Assembly: GCA_029940175.1 (NCBI GenBank)
Contig: JAOZRM010000012.1
Coordinates: 1 to 22,573, forward strand
From: Candidatus Sabulitectum sp.
GTDB taxonomy: Bacteria > Fermentibacterota > Fermentibacteria > Fermentibacterales > JCC-6
DNA: 22,573 nt
Reading direction: 5' to 3'
Part shown: piece by piece, positions 1 through 8,103 of the stretch
Numbering within the stretch: position 1 is the first letter of the stretch
Layout of the letters: each line of letters opens with the position of its first letter
Notes under the pieces: model-generated
The model's input: only the letters and a program-made list of their open reading frames with translations
Databases searched by the model: none
Told to the model about the DNA's origin: nothing
Made by a program: the position numbers and the translations under genes

Positions 1-701
1 TTTCCTACAGAACCGGCACAGTGGGTTCCGTGACCGGATTGATCCATAGGATCATCGTCGTTATCGGCAAAATCCCAGCCATAGTGATAACCGGCAGCAG
101 TATCGTGCCACATCTGGTTATGAAGGTCAAGATGGTTGTAGTTAACTCCTGTATCAACAATACTTACAATAATCCCCTGTCCCTCGTAGCCCATTGCCCA
201 CACATCTGGTGCATTGATCTTGTCTACACCCCAGGCATTGGCCAAGTCCAGCTCTTCTCTGGTTGTCTCACGGACTTCAACAGGCTCGACGAGAATATTG
301 GGGAACGTCTTTATAGCAACCCATTCTACATCATCTCTGGCAGCAATAGTACGAATAACTTCAGGTGTGGCAGCACAACCCACAACACTTACTATCCAGT
401 TTGTGCGAACTTCCTCAACTGACCCATGGGGAAAGCTGGAAAGGGCCGAAAGAACAGGCTGCTGCACAGTATTTGCAAAATCCTGGAGTACTGAAACGGC
501 AAACTCACGTCGGAAACCTGAATCCATTCCCTCAGCCACCGAGTTGATGTAATCAATATCTGCTCTACCAACCGGTTTGATAAGAACGTGGATAAGTTGA
601 TCAGGTGAAGCTGTTGCCATTTCCTCCTGAAGAAGCTCGGTTATTGTACCCGCAGAGAGAACCCCTGCCAGAACAACAAGACAGAGAATAAATCTGTTCA
701 T
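1..701 (-). CDS. Secreted subtilisin-like serine protease (S8), C-terminus beyond window
   Basis: Translating the minus strand from the ATG at 701 gives an open frame of 233 codons that runs off the left edge. Residues 1-18 (MNRFILCLVVLAGVLSAG) are a signal peptide. Residues about 20-140 have the size and position of an inhibitor-I9-type propeptide. The peptidase domain follows: the catalytic Asp motif IVDTGVNYNHLDL (Asp183) and the catalytic His motif SGHGTHCAG (His224). The oxyanion Asn and nucleophile Ser would lie beyond the window. GAAGGGA sits a few bases upstream of the ATG, supporting this start. The product should be exported, mature by propeptide removal and degrade extracellular or envelope protein. 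The family call is secure; substrate, full length and any C-terminal sorting domain cannot be seen. Confidence 0.93.
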   Translation of the reverse strand, partial: MNRFILCLVVLAGVLSAGTITELLQEEMATASPDQLIHVLIKPVGRADIDYINSVAEGMDSGFRREFAVSVLQDFANTVQQPVLSALSSFPHGSVEEVRTNWIVSVVGCAATPEVIRTIAARDDVEWVAIKTFPNILVEPVEVRETTREELDLANAWGVDKINAPDVWAMGYEGQGIIVSIVDTGVNYNHLDLHNQMWHDTAAGYHYGWDFADNDDDPMDQSGHGTHCAGSVG

Positions 702-781
702 TGAATTTCCCTTCGATAGTGCGAACAGGTCGCAACTGGTAATCTGATAAGGCTTACCCTAAATACATAATGCAACTAGGG

Positions 782-810
782 AATATCATCGGCTGAAAAC
801 TCTTTGCCAA
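782..810 (-). promoter_or_regulatory. Candidate sigma-70-type promoter of the subtilase gene
   Basis: On the minus strand TTGGCA (810-805) is followed after 17 bases by GATATT (787-782). This is a 5/6 match at -35 and 4/6 at -10 with ideal spacing. It would start transcription near 775, about 75 bases before the ATG. This is a sequence match only. Confidence 0.35.
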
Positions 811-938
811 CCCCCTGTCTGCTCTATTGATTCTCTACCCTCTGTTTCCATCCATTCCCCGTGGTCTATTCTTGTTTGTACACGCTACTTTTTCAGATTG
901 TTATGTTCTGCATCAACACCATCGGGAATTGAGTAAAT

Positions 939-2360
939 TTGAGAAATTCCAAAATCTCCGGAATGATCGACATGACCACCGGATCTGTTCGCGGCAAACT
1001 CATGCTTCTTGCCTGGCCAGTGATGCTTTCCCATCTGCTTCAGACATTCTACAATCTCGCCGACGCGTTCTGGCTGGGCAAGCTTGGCAGACAAGCTCTT
1101 ACTGCTCCCACCATTACCATGCATGTTTTCTTTATCGCATTTGCTCTCGCCATGGGTCTCGGCGCTGCCGGTACAACTCTGGTCAGTCAATTCAAGGGAG
1201 CCGGAGAAGAGAAGAAAGCCTCTGTTGTTGGTGGCCAGCTTCTTCTGCTGCTCACCGGGATTGGTCTTGTTTTCGGTATTGCCGGTTATCTTTTCACCCC
1301 GCAGATACTCAATCTTCTTCAGACCCCGGCGGATTCCTGGCAGATGACCTATGACTACATGCGCTGGATCTTCACAGGGTTTCCACTGCTGTTTGTTTTT
1401 TTCGTGTATCAGGGAATCAGCACCGGACTTGGTGATACTGTTGGCCCCATGCAGGTTAATCTTATAGCTGTTATTGTCAATGTGATTCTTGATCCCCTGC
1501 TTATCTTTGGTCTTGGGCCCTTTCCGGAGATGGGAGTGGTGGGTGCAGCTGTTGCCACCGTCTTCAGTCGAGCACTTGCCTCTTTCATTGGTATGCACAG
1601 ACTTTTCAAGGGCACTAATGGCATGAGGATACTTCCTGCAGATATCAAACCGAACAGATCCATGATTCGAAAAATAATGAAGATTGGGTTGCCTGTTTCA
1701 CTTGGCCAGCTTGGTACCAGTCTTGGCTTCACTTTCATGATCGGCATTGTAAACTCATTCGGCAGTGCTGTAACAGCAGCCTTCGGCGTTGGCAACCGAA
1801 TAATCCATATGGCTTTTGTTCCGGCAATGGGGTTGAGTCAGGCGAACGCCACTGCAGTTGGCCAGAACCTTGGAGCTGGAAATGTAGAGCGTGCAGAAAA
1901 GTCCTCAAAAACAGCTCTTCTTCTTATTGGATTGATATTGCTTCCAATTGCCCTTGGAATGTTCTTCTTTGGAGCAGATATATCCCGAGCGTTCGTGGAT
2001 GACCCCGAGGTCATTGAACTGGGCAGGGTGATGTTTCGCATAACAACACCCTCGGTTTATGTGTTCGGATTTCTCATGGTTCTTCTTGGAAGCTTCCAGG
2101 GTTCCGGCTACACTCTTCCGGTAATGGTGCTAAACATGTCCAGACTATGGGTTCTCAGAATCCCTGGCGCCTACCTGCTTGCCTATTCTCTTGGAATGGG
2201 TCCTCTGGGAATCTGGTGGTCTATGTTTATCTCAAATACCCTGGTAACAGTTGCCGGATGGCTCTGGTTCAGAAAGGGAACCTGGAAAACCAAAGCAGCT
2301 CATCTGGTTCTTGATACAAGAGATGCGGAGTCCACGGTACATGTAACTGACATGGATTAA
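939..2360 (+). CDS. MATE family multidrug/cation efflux protein
   Basis: A 473-residue polytopic membrane protein of the multidrug and toxic compound extrusion family, which exports drugs, dyes or metabolites in exchange for Na+ or H+. The N-terminus carries the usual MATE opening (DMTTGSVRGKLMLLAWPVML, residues 12-31), then LQTFYNLADAFWLGKLG. The second half repeats the pattern (GLPVSLGQLGTSLGFTFMIG, then FGVGNRIIHMAFVPAMGLSQA), as expected for two six-helix bundles. Length is normal. The frame opens at 933, so TTG at 939 is the longest start, with GAG/GGGA just upstream; ATG at 963 or 972 is possible and would still keep the first helix. The stop overlaps the stop of the convergent TauE-like gene by 4 bases. 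The substrate cannot be told from sequence. Confidence 0.93.
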   Translation: MRNSKISGMIDMTTGSVRGKLMLLAWPVMLSHLLQTFYNLADAFWLGKLGRQALTAPTITMHVFFIAFALAMGLGAAGTTLVSQFKGAGEEKKASVVGGQLLLLLTGIGLVFGIAGYLFTPQILNLLQTPADSWQMTYDYMRWIFTGFPLLFVFFVYQGISTGLGDTVGPMQVNLIAVIVNVILDPLLIFGLGPFPEMGVVGAAVATVFSRALASFIGMHRLFKGTNGMRILPADIKPNRSMIRKIMKIGLPVSLGQLGTSLGFTFMIGIVNSFGSAVTAAFGVGNRIIHMAFVPAMGLSQANATAVGQNLGAGNVERAEKSSKTALLLIGLILLPIALGMFFFGADISRAFVDDPEVIELGRVMFRITTPSVYVFGFLMVLLGSFQGSGYTLPVMVLNMSRLWVLRIPGAYLLAYSLGMGPLGIWWSMFISNTLVTVAGWLWFRKGTWKTKAAHLVLDTRDAESTVHVTDMD

Positions 2361-3076
2361 GTTAAGGCCTGTACCGCTCCGGCAATACCCAGTATGGAGA
2401 GAGCAATCAGTGCCATCTTTCGGAATACCGAGCTGTCTACCTTCTTTGCCAGAAGAATACCTATGGTTCCGCCAAGAGCTGCCGCCGGCAGAAAAATCAC
2501 AGCCTGAACAAGGTTCTCTGCTGAAGTTACACCGGCACCGACGAAAGAGGGAATTGCAACAAGAGTAAGAGCAAGAAAAAAGGCTGACAGGTTGGCTCTA
2601 AAGGAATCTTTCTCTGTTTCTGTTGCAGTTAGATAGATAACTGCCGGTGGCCCGCTGAATGTTGTCAGACCATTGAAAATACCAGAGAGTGCTCCTGTCA
2701 ATCCCATTCCCAGAGTTGTTCTTTTCAAATGAGGAGCCCATTTTGAGAGAGAAAGAACGGAAACTGAAGTAACACTGATGCCTATAATCACTCTTACAAC
2801 GGTATCATGCAATGAACCCAGCATCCAGGCCCCTACGGGGGTGAAAACCATGCCAGAGAAGGCCATTGGCAGGAATCCACGAAGCCTGAGATTGCGCCAG
2901 GAAGAAGCTAAAACCATGATGTTCAGAGCAAGACTTGAAACTGCAATAACAGGAACAGCCCATCCCGCAGGAGCGAAAAGGCAGATCAGAGGAAGGGCAA
3001 GCAGTGAATACCCGAAACCTGTAAACCCCTGAAGAATTCCTGCACAACAGATAATAACCAAAGTTGGATAAAGCAA
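2357..3076 (-). CDS. Sulfite exporter TauE/SafE family permease
   Basis: A 239-residue integral membrane protein with about eight hydrophobic segments. The N-terminal motif CCAGILQGFTGFGYSLLALP is the typical first repeat (G-x-x-x-G-x-x-G-x-G) of the TauE/SafE family. The second half has the matching repeat near GLTGALSGIFNGLTTFSGPP. Family members move sulfite, sulfoacetate, taurine-derived or other small organic anions across the inner membrane. The start is TTG at 3076, chosen because GGGAG lies about 7 bases upstream and the first helix begins at once. It converges on the MATE gene, and no sulfur-metabolism gene sits beside it to name the anion. Confidence 0.87.
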   Translation of the reverse strand: MLYPTLVIICCAGILQGFTGFGYSLLALPLICLFAPAGWAVPVIAVSSLALNIMVLASSWRNLRLRGFLPMAFSGMVFTPVGAWMLGSLHDTVVRVIIGISVTSVSVLSLSKWAPHLKRTTLGMGLTGALSGIFNGLTTFSGPPAVIYLTATETEKDSFRANLSAFFLALTLVAIPSFVGAGVTSAENLVQAVIFLPAAALGGTIGILLAKKVDSSVFRKMALIALSILGIAGAVQALT

Positions 3077-3185
3077 TTGGAATCTCCCAGTATGTTAATG
3101 CGGGAATATAGTAACCTTACAAAGATTCTGTTTTGTATGTTAGGGTTTGTAGAACTCTTTCAATCGTTTACGAAAGGTGACCGGT

Positions 3186-3629
3186 ATGCAGTGGTGGATA
3201 GACAAACCGAAACTTGTGGGTTCACACAACCCAAAGCAGTCTGAGCTGAAAATAGAGAACCTGACCACCATAGTTTCACTGATTGACCCTGTGGAACAGC
3301 GGCTGAGATACAACCCGGCAATTCCCGGTGTCAAATGGGTAGAGATAGCAGTGAGAGACTATGACGCCCCTGCCCTTGAAAAGCTGCTCAGGTTTGTAAA
3401 ACTTGTGAAGGAAGCAGAAGGCACTGTTCTTGTCCACTGCCAGGGTGGCAATGGAAGAACTGGTACTTTCGGGGCAGCCTGGCTTATGCGTGAAGGCGGT
3501 ATCTCCGCTACCACTGCAATTGAGACTCTCAGGAAAACAAATCCCAATGCGGTGGAAACAGACGAGCAGAAAATTGTGTTGATACGATTCGAGAAAAAAC
3601 TCAGGGACACCTTTAAACAGTCCCTTTAA
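3186..3629 (+). CDS. Dual-specificity/tyrosine protein phosphatase-like protein
   Basis: A 147-residue protein with the Cys-phosphatase signature HCQGGNGRTG: counting from the ATG at 3186, Cys85 is the nucleophile and Arg91 binds phosphate (C-x5-R). The segment VRDYDAP about 25 residues earlier supplies the likely general-acid Asp (Asp58 or Asp60), as in small dual-specificity phosphatases. There is no signal peptide or membrane segment, so it should be cytosolic and act on phosphoproteins or another phosphomonoester. A GTG at 3177 would add three residues, but AAAGGTGA directly before ATG 3186 is a good ribosome site covering that GTG, so I prefer the ATG. The gene ends inside the convergent AlkD-like gene (17-base overlap). 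The substrate is unknown. Confidence 0.87.
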   Translation: MQWWIDKPKLVGSHNPKQSELKIENLTTIVSLIDPVEQRLRYNPAIPGVKWVEIAVRDYDAPALEKLLRFVKLVKEAEGTVLVHCQGGNGRTGTFGAAWLMREGGISATTAIETLRKTNPNAVETDEQKIVLIRFEKKLRDTFKQSL

Positions 3630-4320
3630 GGTACTTCTTACGCAACTCCGGCTCGAACTTTTCAATTGCATATCTCAGCATGGTTCTTGGCATCTCCGTG
3701 TAATGTGATCTGAGGAAGTTTTCCTCTTCTTTCGAATTCCTTTTCCCGACTTCACGAAGCATCCAGCCAACTGCCTTGTGAATAAGATCTTCTTTATCTG
3801 TAAGAAGAATTTCTGAGATCTTGAATGTATCCTCAAATGAATCTTTCCTGATGAAGTGCTGAGTGGAAAGAATTGCAATTCTCCGTTTCCAGAGCGAATC
3901 GGACACAGCAAAATCGTAGAGTGGCTGCCTGTGCCCATCCCACAGGTAGGCACCTGCAATGTGAGGAGCTGTGGTGTCAACAAGATCCCACCCATTAATA
4001 CGGTGAGTATTGCTCATGTACAGATTGTAAATGTTATCTTTCTCTTTTTCAGAACCTTTCCTGAAAGCCTGCACCATTGAAAGAAGTGCAAAAAGTCGAA
4101 CCTCATGCCATTTTGAATAGAGGAGTTCTTCCACCACAGACAACTCAAGATCCCCGGATACTCTCACAAGTTTTCGTATCAGAGGAACTCTTATTCCAAG
4201 GAAAAGGTCTCCTTCACCATATTCTCCAGGCCCGGTTTTGAAGAATCCCTGACTGTGCTCCGCTCGAACAGGGTCAGCAGATTGCTGCAGCCTGGTAACA
4301 ATCTCATTGCTTGATTTCAT
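3613..4320 (-). CDS. AlkD-like DNA alkylation repair protein (HEAT-repeat glycosylase)
   Basis: A 235-residue all-helical protein of the AlkD family, which removes bulky or cationic alkylated bases (N3-methyladenine, N7-methylguanine) from DNA without base flipping. The motif INGWDLVDTTAP places Trp111 and Asp115 where B. cereus AlkD has its essential Trp109 and Asp113. AVGWMLREVGKR gives a second conserved Trp (186). Length matches the family. The reading frame is open back to 4449, but the ATG at 4320 has AGAGGTGGG just upstream and begins the conserved region, whereas the extra 43 residues look like translated promoter DNA. A promoter match lies at 4339-4367. It is divergent from the membrane-protein gene at 4462. 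Confidence 0.9.
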   Translation of the reverse strand: MKSSNEIVTRLQQSADPVRAEHSQGFFKTGPGEYGEGDLFLGIRVPLIRKLVRVSGDLELSVVEELLYSKWHEVRLFALLSMVQAFRKGSEKEKDNIYNLYMSNTHRINGWDLVDTTAPHIAGAYLWDGHRQPLYDFAVSDSLWKRRIAILSTQHFIRKDSFEDTFKISEILLTDKEDLIHKAVGWMLREVGKRNSKEEENFLRSHYTEMPRTMLRYAIEKFEPELRKKYLKGTV

Positions 4321-4338
4321 TTCCCACCTCTTTTCAGG

Positions 4339-4367
4339 TTTATCAGGTAATGCTCTGTTGTTGTCAA
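4339..4367 (-). promoter_or_regulatory. Sigma-70-type promoter of the AlkD-like gene
   Basis: The minus strand reads TTGACA (4367-4362), 17 bases, then GATAAA (4344-4339). This is a perfect -35 and a 4/6 -10. The predicted start of transcription, near 4332, lies only about 12 bases before the chosen ATG, just enough for the AGAGGTGGG ribosome site. This also argues against translation starting at 4449. Confidence 0.6.
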
Positions 4368-4461
4368 CTGTACACAACTTGATAAACCGGAGGTCGGTGG
4401 TGTCTGTGATATTGCCTATATTAATCCCTGATCTGTTTTCTCTGATCATGAGGAGTCATCT

Positions 4462-5340
4462 GTGAGAAGAAGAAAAAGCCCACTTGTGAGGGACACCGAT
4501 ACAGGCAACCTGCTGGAACTGCTTATGGTAATTGCTGTTGTTACTATTCTTGTGAACAGAACATTTCTCGCAGCCACTGGTTATCCTCAGATTGCACCGG
4601 GAGATCTACACATTGCCCACATGCTCTGGGGTGGTTTTCTCATGCTTGTTGCTCTTGTTATGATGTTCCGGTACTGGAATCCATCGGTTCGAAGACTTGC
4701 AGCGTTTTTTGCCGGAATGGGTTTCGGACTTTTCATTGATGAGCTGGGCAAATTCATAACAGACAGCAACGACTATTTCTACAAACCAACTATTGCGGTG
4801 ATCTATGTGATCTTCATACTGATGTACCTTCTTTTCAGAGGGTTTGCTGAAAAAACCGAGTTATCCGCTAGAGAACTTCAGGTGAATAAGCACCTGCGAA
4901 GAGATCTGGGAGACATGCATGATACCTCTTCAAGACTGTTGAAGTGGTATGATGCTGCAAAAAATCAGTTTGAGGACAGCTTCGATAAAACCATTGCTAT
5001 AAAGGGTTTTGTTCCCGCTCTGATGATCGTGTTTGTGATTCTGAACCTGACACAACTGGGGATCATTATCGGAATTATTCATCCGGGATGGATGCCTATG
5101 GAAGATTCATCAGGGATCTCCATTATTGGAATCTTCTTAAGTGGAATCATGGTGCTCGTGGGAGTCCTGCTGCTTCGCACCTCTCTTTACCAGGCATTTC
5201 TCTGGTTCAAAAGAGCCATCCTGGTCAGCATCTTCATCACACAGATCTTTCTCTTCTACCATTCTCAGTTAACTGCTATCTGGGGTCTTGCTGTAGATCT
5301 GCTCTTCTATGCAGGTATAGAAACCTACCTTCGAAAATAA
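4462..5340 (+). CDS. Polytopic membrane protein of unknown function
   Basis: A 292-residue protein with about eight hydrophobic segments in two blocks (residues about 17-125 and 182-288), separated by a charged, probably cytosolic stretch rich in Lys, Arg, Asp and Glu (about 127-178). The first block has polar residues in or next to membrane helices that look conserved-type: DLHIAHMLWGG (His50, His53) and FIDELGKFITDSNDYF (Asp93, Glu94, Lys97, Asp104). The start is GTG 4462 because AGGAG lies 6 bases before it. I do not recognise an assigned family. The paired His and acidic residues could bind a metal or carry protons, but that is a guess. It stands alone between divergent and downstream promoters. 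Confidence 0.8.
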   Translation: MRRRKSPLVRDTDTGNLLELLMVIAVVTILVNRTFLAATGYPQIAPGDLHIAHMLWGGFLMLVALVMMFRYWNPSVRRLAAFFAGMGFGLFIDELGKFITDSNDYFYKPTIAVIYVIFILMYLLFRGFAEKTELSARELQVNKHLRRDLGDMHDTSSRLLKWYDAAKNQFEDSFDKTIAIKGFVPALMIVFVILNLTQLGIIIGIIHPGWMPMEDSSGISIIGIFLSGIMVLVGVLLLRTSLYQAFLWFKRAILVSIFITQIFLFYHSQLTAIWGLAVDLLFYAGIETYLRK

Positions 5341-5352
5341 GCTCTCTGAAAA

Positions 5353-5381
5353 TTGCAGGAACAAGACTCCTGAATTAGAAT
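5353..5381 (+). promoter_or_regulatory. Candidate promoter of the Deg-type protease gene
   Basis: TTGCAG (5353-5358), 17 bases, then TAGAAT (5376-5381). The -10 is 5/6 and the -35 weak (3/6). It lies in the 85-base gap before the protease gene and predicts a leader of about 38 bases ending in TAAGGA. Confidence 0.4.
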
Positions 5382-5425
5382 ACACATACTGAAAGAACAC
5401 GTTCATCTATCATGTAAGGATTTCA

Positions 5426-6871
5426 ATGAAATACTCAATTTTTCTTCTAACACTGCTTCTTGCCCCAGTGGGCATCTCGGGTAGTATTGATCAGGCAATG
5501 GTGAAGATTTACACAAACAGTGTTGCCTATAACTACTACATCCCGTGGAGTACAGATGCTCCAATGGAAAGCTCCGGCTCTGGATGCGTGGTTCAGGGCA
5601 ATTTGATATTGACCAACGCACATGTTGTCACAGATGTAACTTACCTGCAGGTTCGGAAAGAGGGAGACCCCAGAAAGTACCAGGCATATGTTGTTGCCGT
5701 GTCCCATGAAGCAGACCTGGCACTGATCACTGTTGAAGATGAATCATTTTTTCAGGGAATAGATCCTCTTGAACTTGGTGAACTTCCCCAGCCCAGAGAG
5801 GAAGTTACCGTGTACGGATATCCCATGGGTGGTGACGCTCTTAGTACTACTCAGGGTGTTATTTCAAGAATTGAAAGTTCACGCTATACGCACAGTGGGC
5901 TTTCTCTGCTTACTGTTCAAATAGATGCGGCGATCAACCCGGGCAACAGCGGAGGTCCTGCCATAATAGGTAACAAGATCATCGGAGTTGCCATGCAGAC
6001 TATGACCCAGGCTGACAACATTGGCTATGTGATTCCTGTACCGGTAATCAACCACTTTTTTAAGGACGTTGAGGATGGCAGTTACGACGGCTTTCCGTCA
6101 GCTGGATTCAGCTATCAGACCATACGCAACAATGCATTTTCTGCAAAATTCAATATCCCCAGTGAGCAGACCGGTGTAATGATCACGAGTATCGCCTTTG
6201 GTTCCCCTGCTGCCGAAGTTTTTGAGCCCGGGGATATTCTCATTAAGATTGACGGCAGATCCATTGCTGGAGACGGTACTGTAGATTTCCGTTCCGGCAG
6301 TCGAACCAGACTCGATTACATGGTGAACAGAAGACAGGTAGGAGAGACAATCCCTCTGGATATCATCAGAGATGGCATTGTATCAACAGTAAGCATGACA
6401 CTGAACACCACTCTGCATGACCTGACTGTTGTTCCAAACAAGATTTACGATACACCACCTCAGTACTTCATTTTTGGAGGCACAGTCTTCATGCCCCTGT
6501 CTCTGAATTATCTTGAGTCATGGGGGTACGACTGGTATCTGAATGCTGTTGACTATCTCACTTACCCTTTCCTCTTCGATAACTGGCGAGCGGAGAACCG
6601 TGAGGAGATCGTGGTTCTCACATTCATGCTTCCTGCAGAAGTCAACACCGGTTATGAAAGCCTTCAGAACGAGATTATTGAAACAGTAAACGGCATCCAG
6701 GTAAAGAGTTTTTCACAATTTGTTGAATTGGTGGAAAGTGATTCTGATGAATTTCTTGAACTCACCACTAATCTGGGTAACATTATTGTTCTTGACAGGC
6801 AGGAAGCAATTGCTGCCAACCAGTCAATAATGGCTCGTTACGGCATCATCCAGGATCGGATTCTGTTTTAG
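5426..6871 (+). CDS. Exported Deg/HtrA-family trypsin-like serine protease with PDZ domains
   Basis: A 481-residue protein beginning with a signal peptide (residues 1-20). The trypsin-like domain shows the full triad: His66 in LTNAHVV, Asp97 in SHEADLALI, Ser175 in NPGNSGGPA. A PDZ domain follows (about 225-330, with SPAAEVFEPGDILIKIDGRSI). A second PDZ-like domain comes last (about 345-470, FGGTVFMPLSLNYL and IIETVNGIQVKSF). That last pattern resembles the tail of plant-type Deg proteases more than E. coli DegP. It should act in the periplasm or outside the cell on misfolded or specific proteins. The start is supported by TAAGGA five bases before the ATG. It is monocistronic: its own promoter precedes it, and a minus-strand gene begins 5 bases after its stop. 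Confidence 0.92.
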   Translation: MKYSIFLLTLLLAPVGISGSIDQAMVKIYTNSVAYNYYIPWSTDAPMESSGSGCVVQGNLILTNAHVVTDVTYLQVRKEGDPRKYQAYVVAVSHEADLALITVEDESFFQGIDPLELGELPQPREEVTVYGYPMGGDALSTTQGVISRIESSRYTHSGLSLLTVQIDAAINPGNSGGPAIIGNKIIGVAMQTMTQADNIGYVIPVPVINHFFKDVEDGSYDGFPSAGFSYQTIRNNAFSAKFNIPSEQTGVMITSIAFGSPAAEVFEPGDILIKIDGRSIAGDGTVDFRSGSRTRLDYMVNRRQVGETIPLDIIRDGIVSTVSMTLNTTLHDLTVVPNKIYDTPPQYFIFGGTVFMPLSLNYLESWGYDWYLNAVDYLTYPFLFDNWRAENREEIVVLTFMLPAEVNTGYESLQNEIIETVNGIQVKSFSQFVELVESDSDEFLELTTNLGNIIVLDRQEAIAANQSIMARYGIIQDRILF

Positions 6872-6876
6872 GAAGG

Positions 6877-7308
6877 TCAGGGCTGACCGCCAGCCATACA
6901 GGCCCGTAGATATCTTATGCTGGACAATATCAGGGCTGATCCAATGGCAATGTAGAGTATGGCCAGATATTGCTTTGGTATGGCTGAATGCCGCAGTAAC
7001 CATCCCATTGCGATCATTGCAAGAATGATCAGATAACTCTTCCAGTGAATGAATGAGGTTACGTAAGCTCTTTCCTCCATTTTCCAAATTCGCCTAAGAT
7101 TCTTATCCACTATCTTCCGGAATCCGAAATGACTGATGAATACCGACAGTAGTACTCCACAGCCTGAATAGATCCACTTGTTCAGGTCAGGGGCAGAAAG
7201 CAACCAGGAGCTGGCTCGATAGATCATCATCAAACCCACGCAAACCCAGGTATAACCCGCCAGAAGAATAAGAAAGCTTCTGGTCGCCAACGGAATAAAT
7301 ATCTTCAC
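6877..7308 (-). CDS. Small membrane protein of unknown function, coupled to the PrsW-like gene
   Basis: A 143-residue protein with about four hydrophobic segments; between the second and third is a basic loop (KIVDKNLRRIWKMEERAY). The frame is open back to an ATG at 7374. I chose GTG 7308 because its last bases overlap the stop of the upstream gene as GTGA, AGGA lies about 7 bases before it, and the first hydrophobic segment begins soon after. The longer version would start inside the neighbour and add a hydrophilic, Cys-containing tail with no membrane character. I do not recognise a named family. The coupling suggests it is made in proportion to the PrsW-like protease and may be its partner or substrate; this is inference. 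Confidence 0.72.
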   Translation of the reverse strand: MKIFIPLATRSFLILLAGYTWVCVGLMMIYRASSWLLSAPDLNKWIYSGCGVLLSVFISHFGFRKIVDKNLRRIWKMEERAYVTSFIHWKSYLIILAMIAMGWLLRHSAIPKQYLAILYIAIGSALILSSIRYLRACMAGGQP

Positions 7309-8036
7309 TCTGCTTCCTGCGCAGCAATCTGATCCTGTTCTTTTCGCAATCGTCGGACTATTCTGAGAATCCATATGATCTCAATGGCGAAAACAATGAA
7401 AAGAATATGGAGGAGGCCGAGTATCATGAATCCACTAACAGCTGCTGAATACGCGGTGCTGCCCTCTATGGTCAACAGCAGGTAATTGAAGATACTGTGA
7501 AGGGAGGCGGCAGCAAGCAGGCCATATAGAATTGTTATCTTCCCTTTGCCCTTGAAACGAACCAGAGCTACTGAGTAACCCAGGATCGCTCCCCAGAAAG
7601 CGTGACTTGGTACAGAGAGTATCGCACGGGTTAATGCCGTGCCGAAACCACCGCCTATCACATAGAAAATGTTTTCTATGGTTGCAAATCCCAGGGCAGC
7701 AGTTACTCCATACAGAATTCCGTCCATGGGTTCATCAAATGCTTTTGTACGGGCACAGTAAAGAATTACTACCAATAGCTTAAAAGACTCTTCCGGTATC
7801 GCCACATTTGCAAACATATCGTAAAGGTTAAAAACAAGAGGATGTGCATGACTGAGTATACCGAATGATGAGAACAGATTCTCCACAAATACCACCGGGA
7901 TGAACACGAACACTCCTAGTAGAAAAGTACCAGTGAGTACTTTGCGGGGCTCTCTGTTCCGGTCACGCCTGTAGAAATATGTCATAAGCAGAACCGTGGG
8001 CAGGAAGGTGAGCACAAAGGTGAGAATTGGCAACAT
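7305..8036 (-). CDS. PrsW-like intramembrane metalloprotease
   Basis: A 243-residue polytopic membrane protein with the motifs of the PrsW branch of the CPBP/Abi metalloprotease superfamily: PEESFK (Glu82, Glu83, Lys86), FATIEN (Glu121), SHAFWGAILGY (His145) and HSIFN (His180, Asn184). These polar residues sit inside membrane helices and form the proposed metal site. B. subtilis PrsW makes the first cut in the anti-sigma factor RsiW, but no anti-sigma gene is visible here. TAAGGA about 7 bases before ATG 8036 supports the start. It is the first gene of a two-gene operon, and a perfect palindrome lies over its predicted transcription start. The fourth motif carries Asn at its last position, which the wider superfamily tolerates. 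Confidence 0.88.
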   Translation of the reverse strand: MLPILTFVLTFLPTVLLMTYFYRRDRNREPRKVLTGTFLLGVFVFIPVVFVENLFSSFGILSHAHPLVFNLYDMFANVAIPEESFKLLVVILYCARTKAFDEPMDGILYGVTAALGFATIENIFYVIGGGFGTALTRAILSVPSHAFWGAILGYSVALVRFKGKGKITILYGLLAAASLHSIFNYLLLTIEGSTAYSAAVSGFMILGLLHILFIVFAIEIIWILRIVRRLRKEQDQIAAQEAE

Positions 8037-8083
8037 AAGTTTTCCTTACTGTCTGATTTGACATGACATTCCCGGCGGTTCCA

Positions 8084-8100
8084 CTAGACATAATGTCTAG
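8084..8100. promoter_or_regulatory. Perfect 17-bp palindrome, likely operator
   Basis: CTAGACAT, one central A, then ATGTCTAG: an exact inverted repeat with 8-base arms. It begins four bases downstream of the -10 match of the minus-strand promoter (8104-8132) and would cover its transcription start, a classic repressor position. Two further GACAT half-sites follow nearer the gene (TTGACATGACATT, about 8068-8080). The binding protein is unknown. Confidence 0.6.
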
Positions 8101-8103
8101 GGC

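Noticed and set aside
899..907. TG-n-TATGTT, a possible extended -10 promoter for the MATE gene
   Set aside because: There is no -35 match at the right distance, so support is too weak for a feature.
885..1598. A 237-codon minus-strand open frame opposite the MATE gene
   Set aside because: It lies over a clear MATE coding region and gives a low-complexity hydrophilic translation.
4357..4378. Inverted repeat GTTGT/ACAAC near the AlkD promoter
   Set aside because: Arms are only 5 bases and include the -35 box; chance is likely.
4321..4449. A longer N-terminus for the AlkD-like protein
   Set aside because: This stretch holds a TTGACA-17-GATAAA promoter and the ribosome site for ATG 4320; the extra residues do not belong to the family.
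7309..7374. An upstream ATG start for the small membrane protein
   Set aside because: It lies inside the PrsW-like gene and adds a hydrophilic tail; GTG 7308 has the ribosome site and the GTGA overlap.
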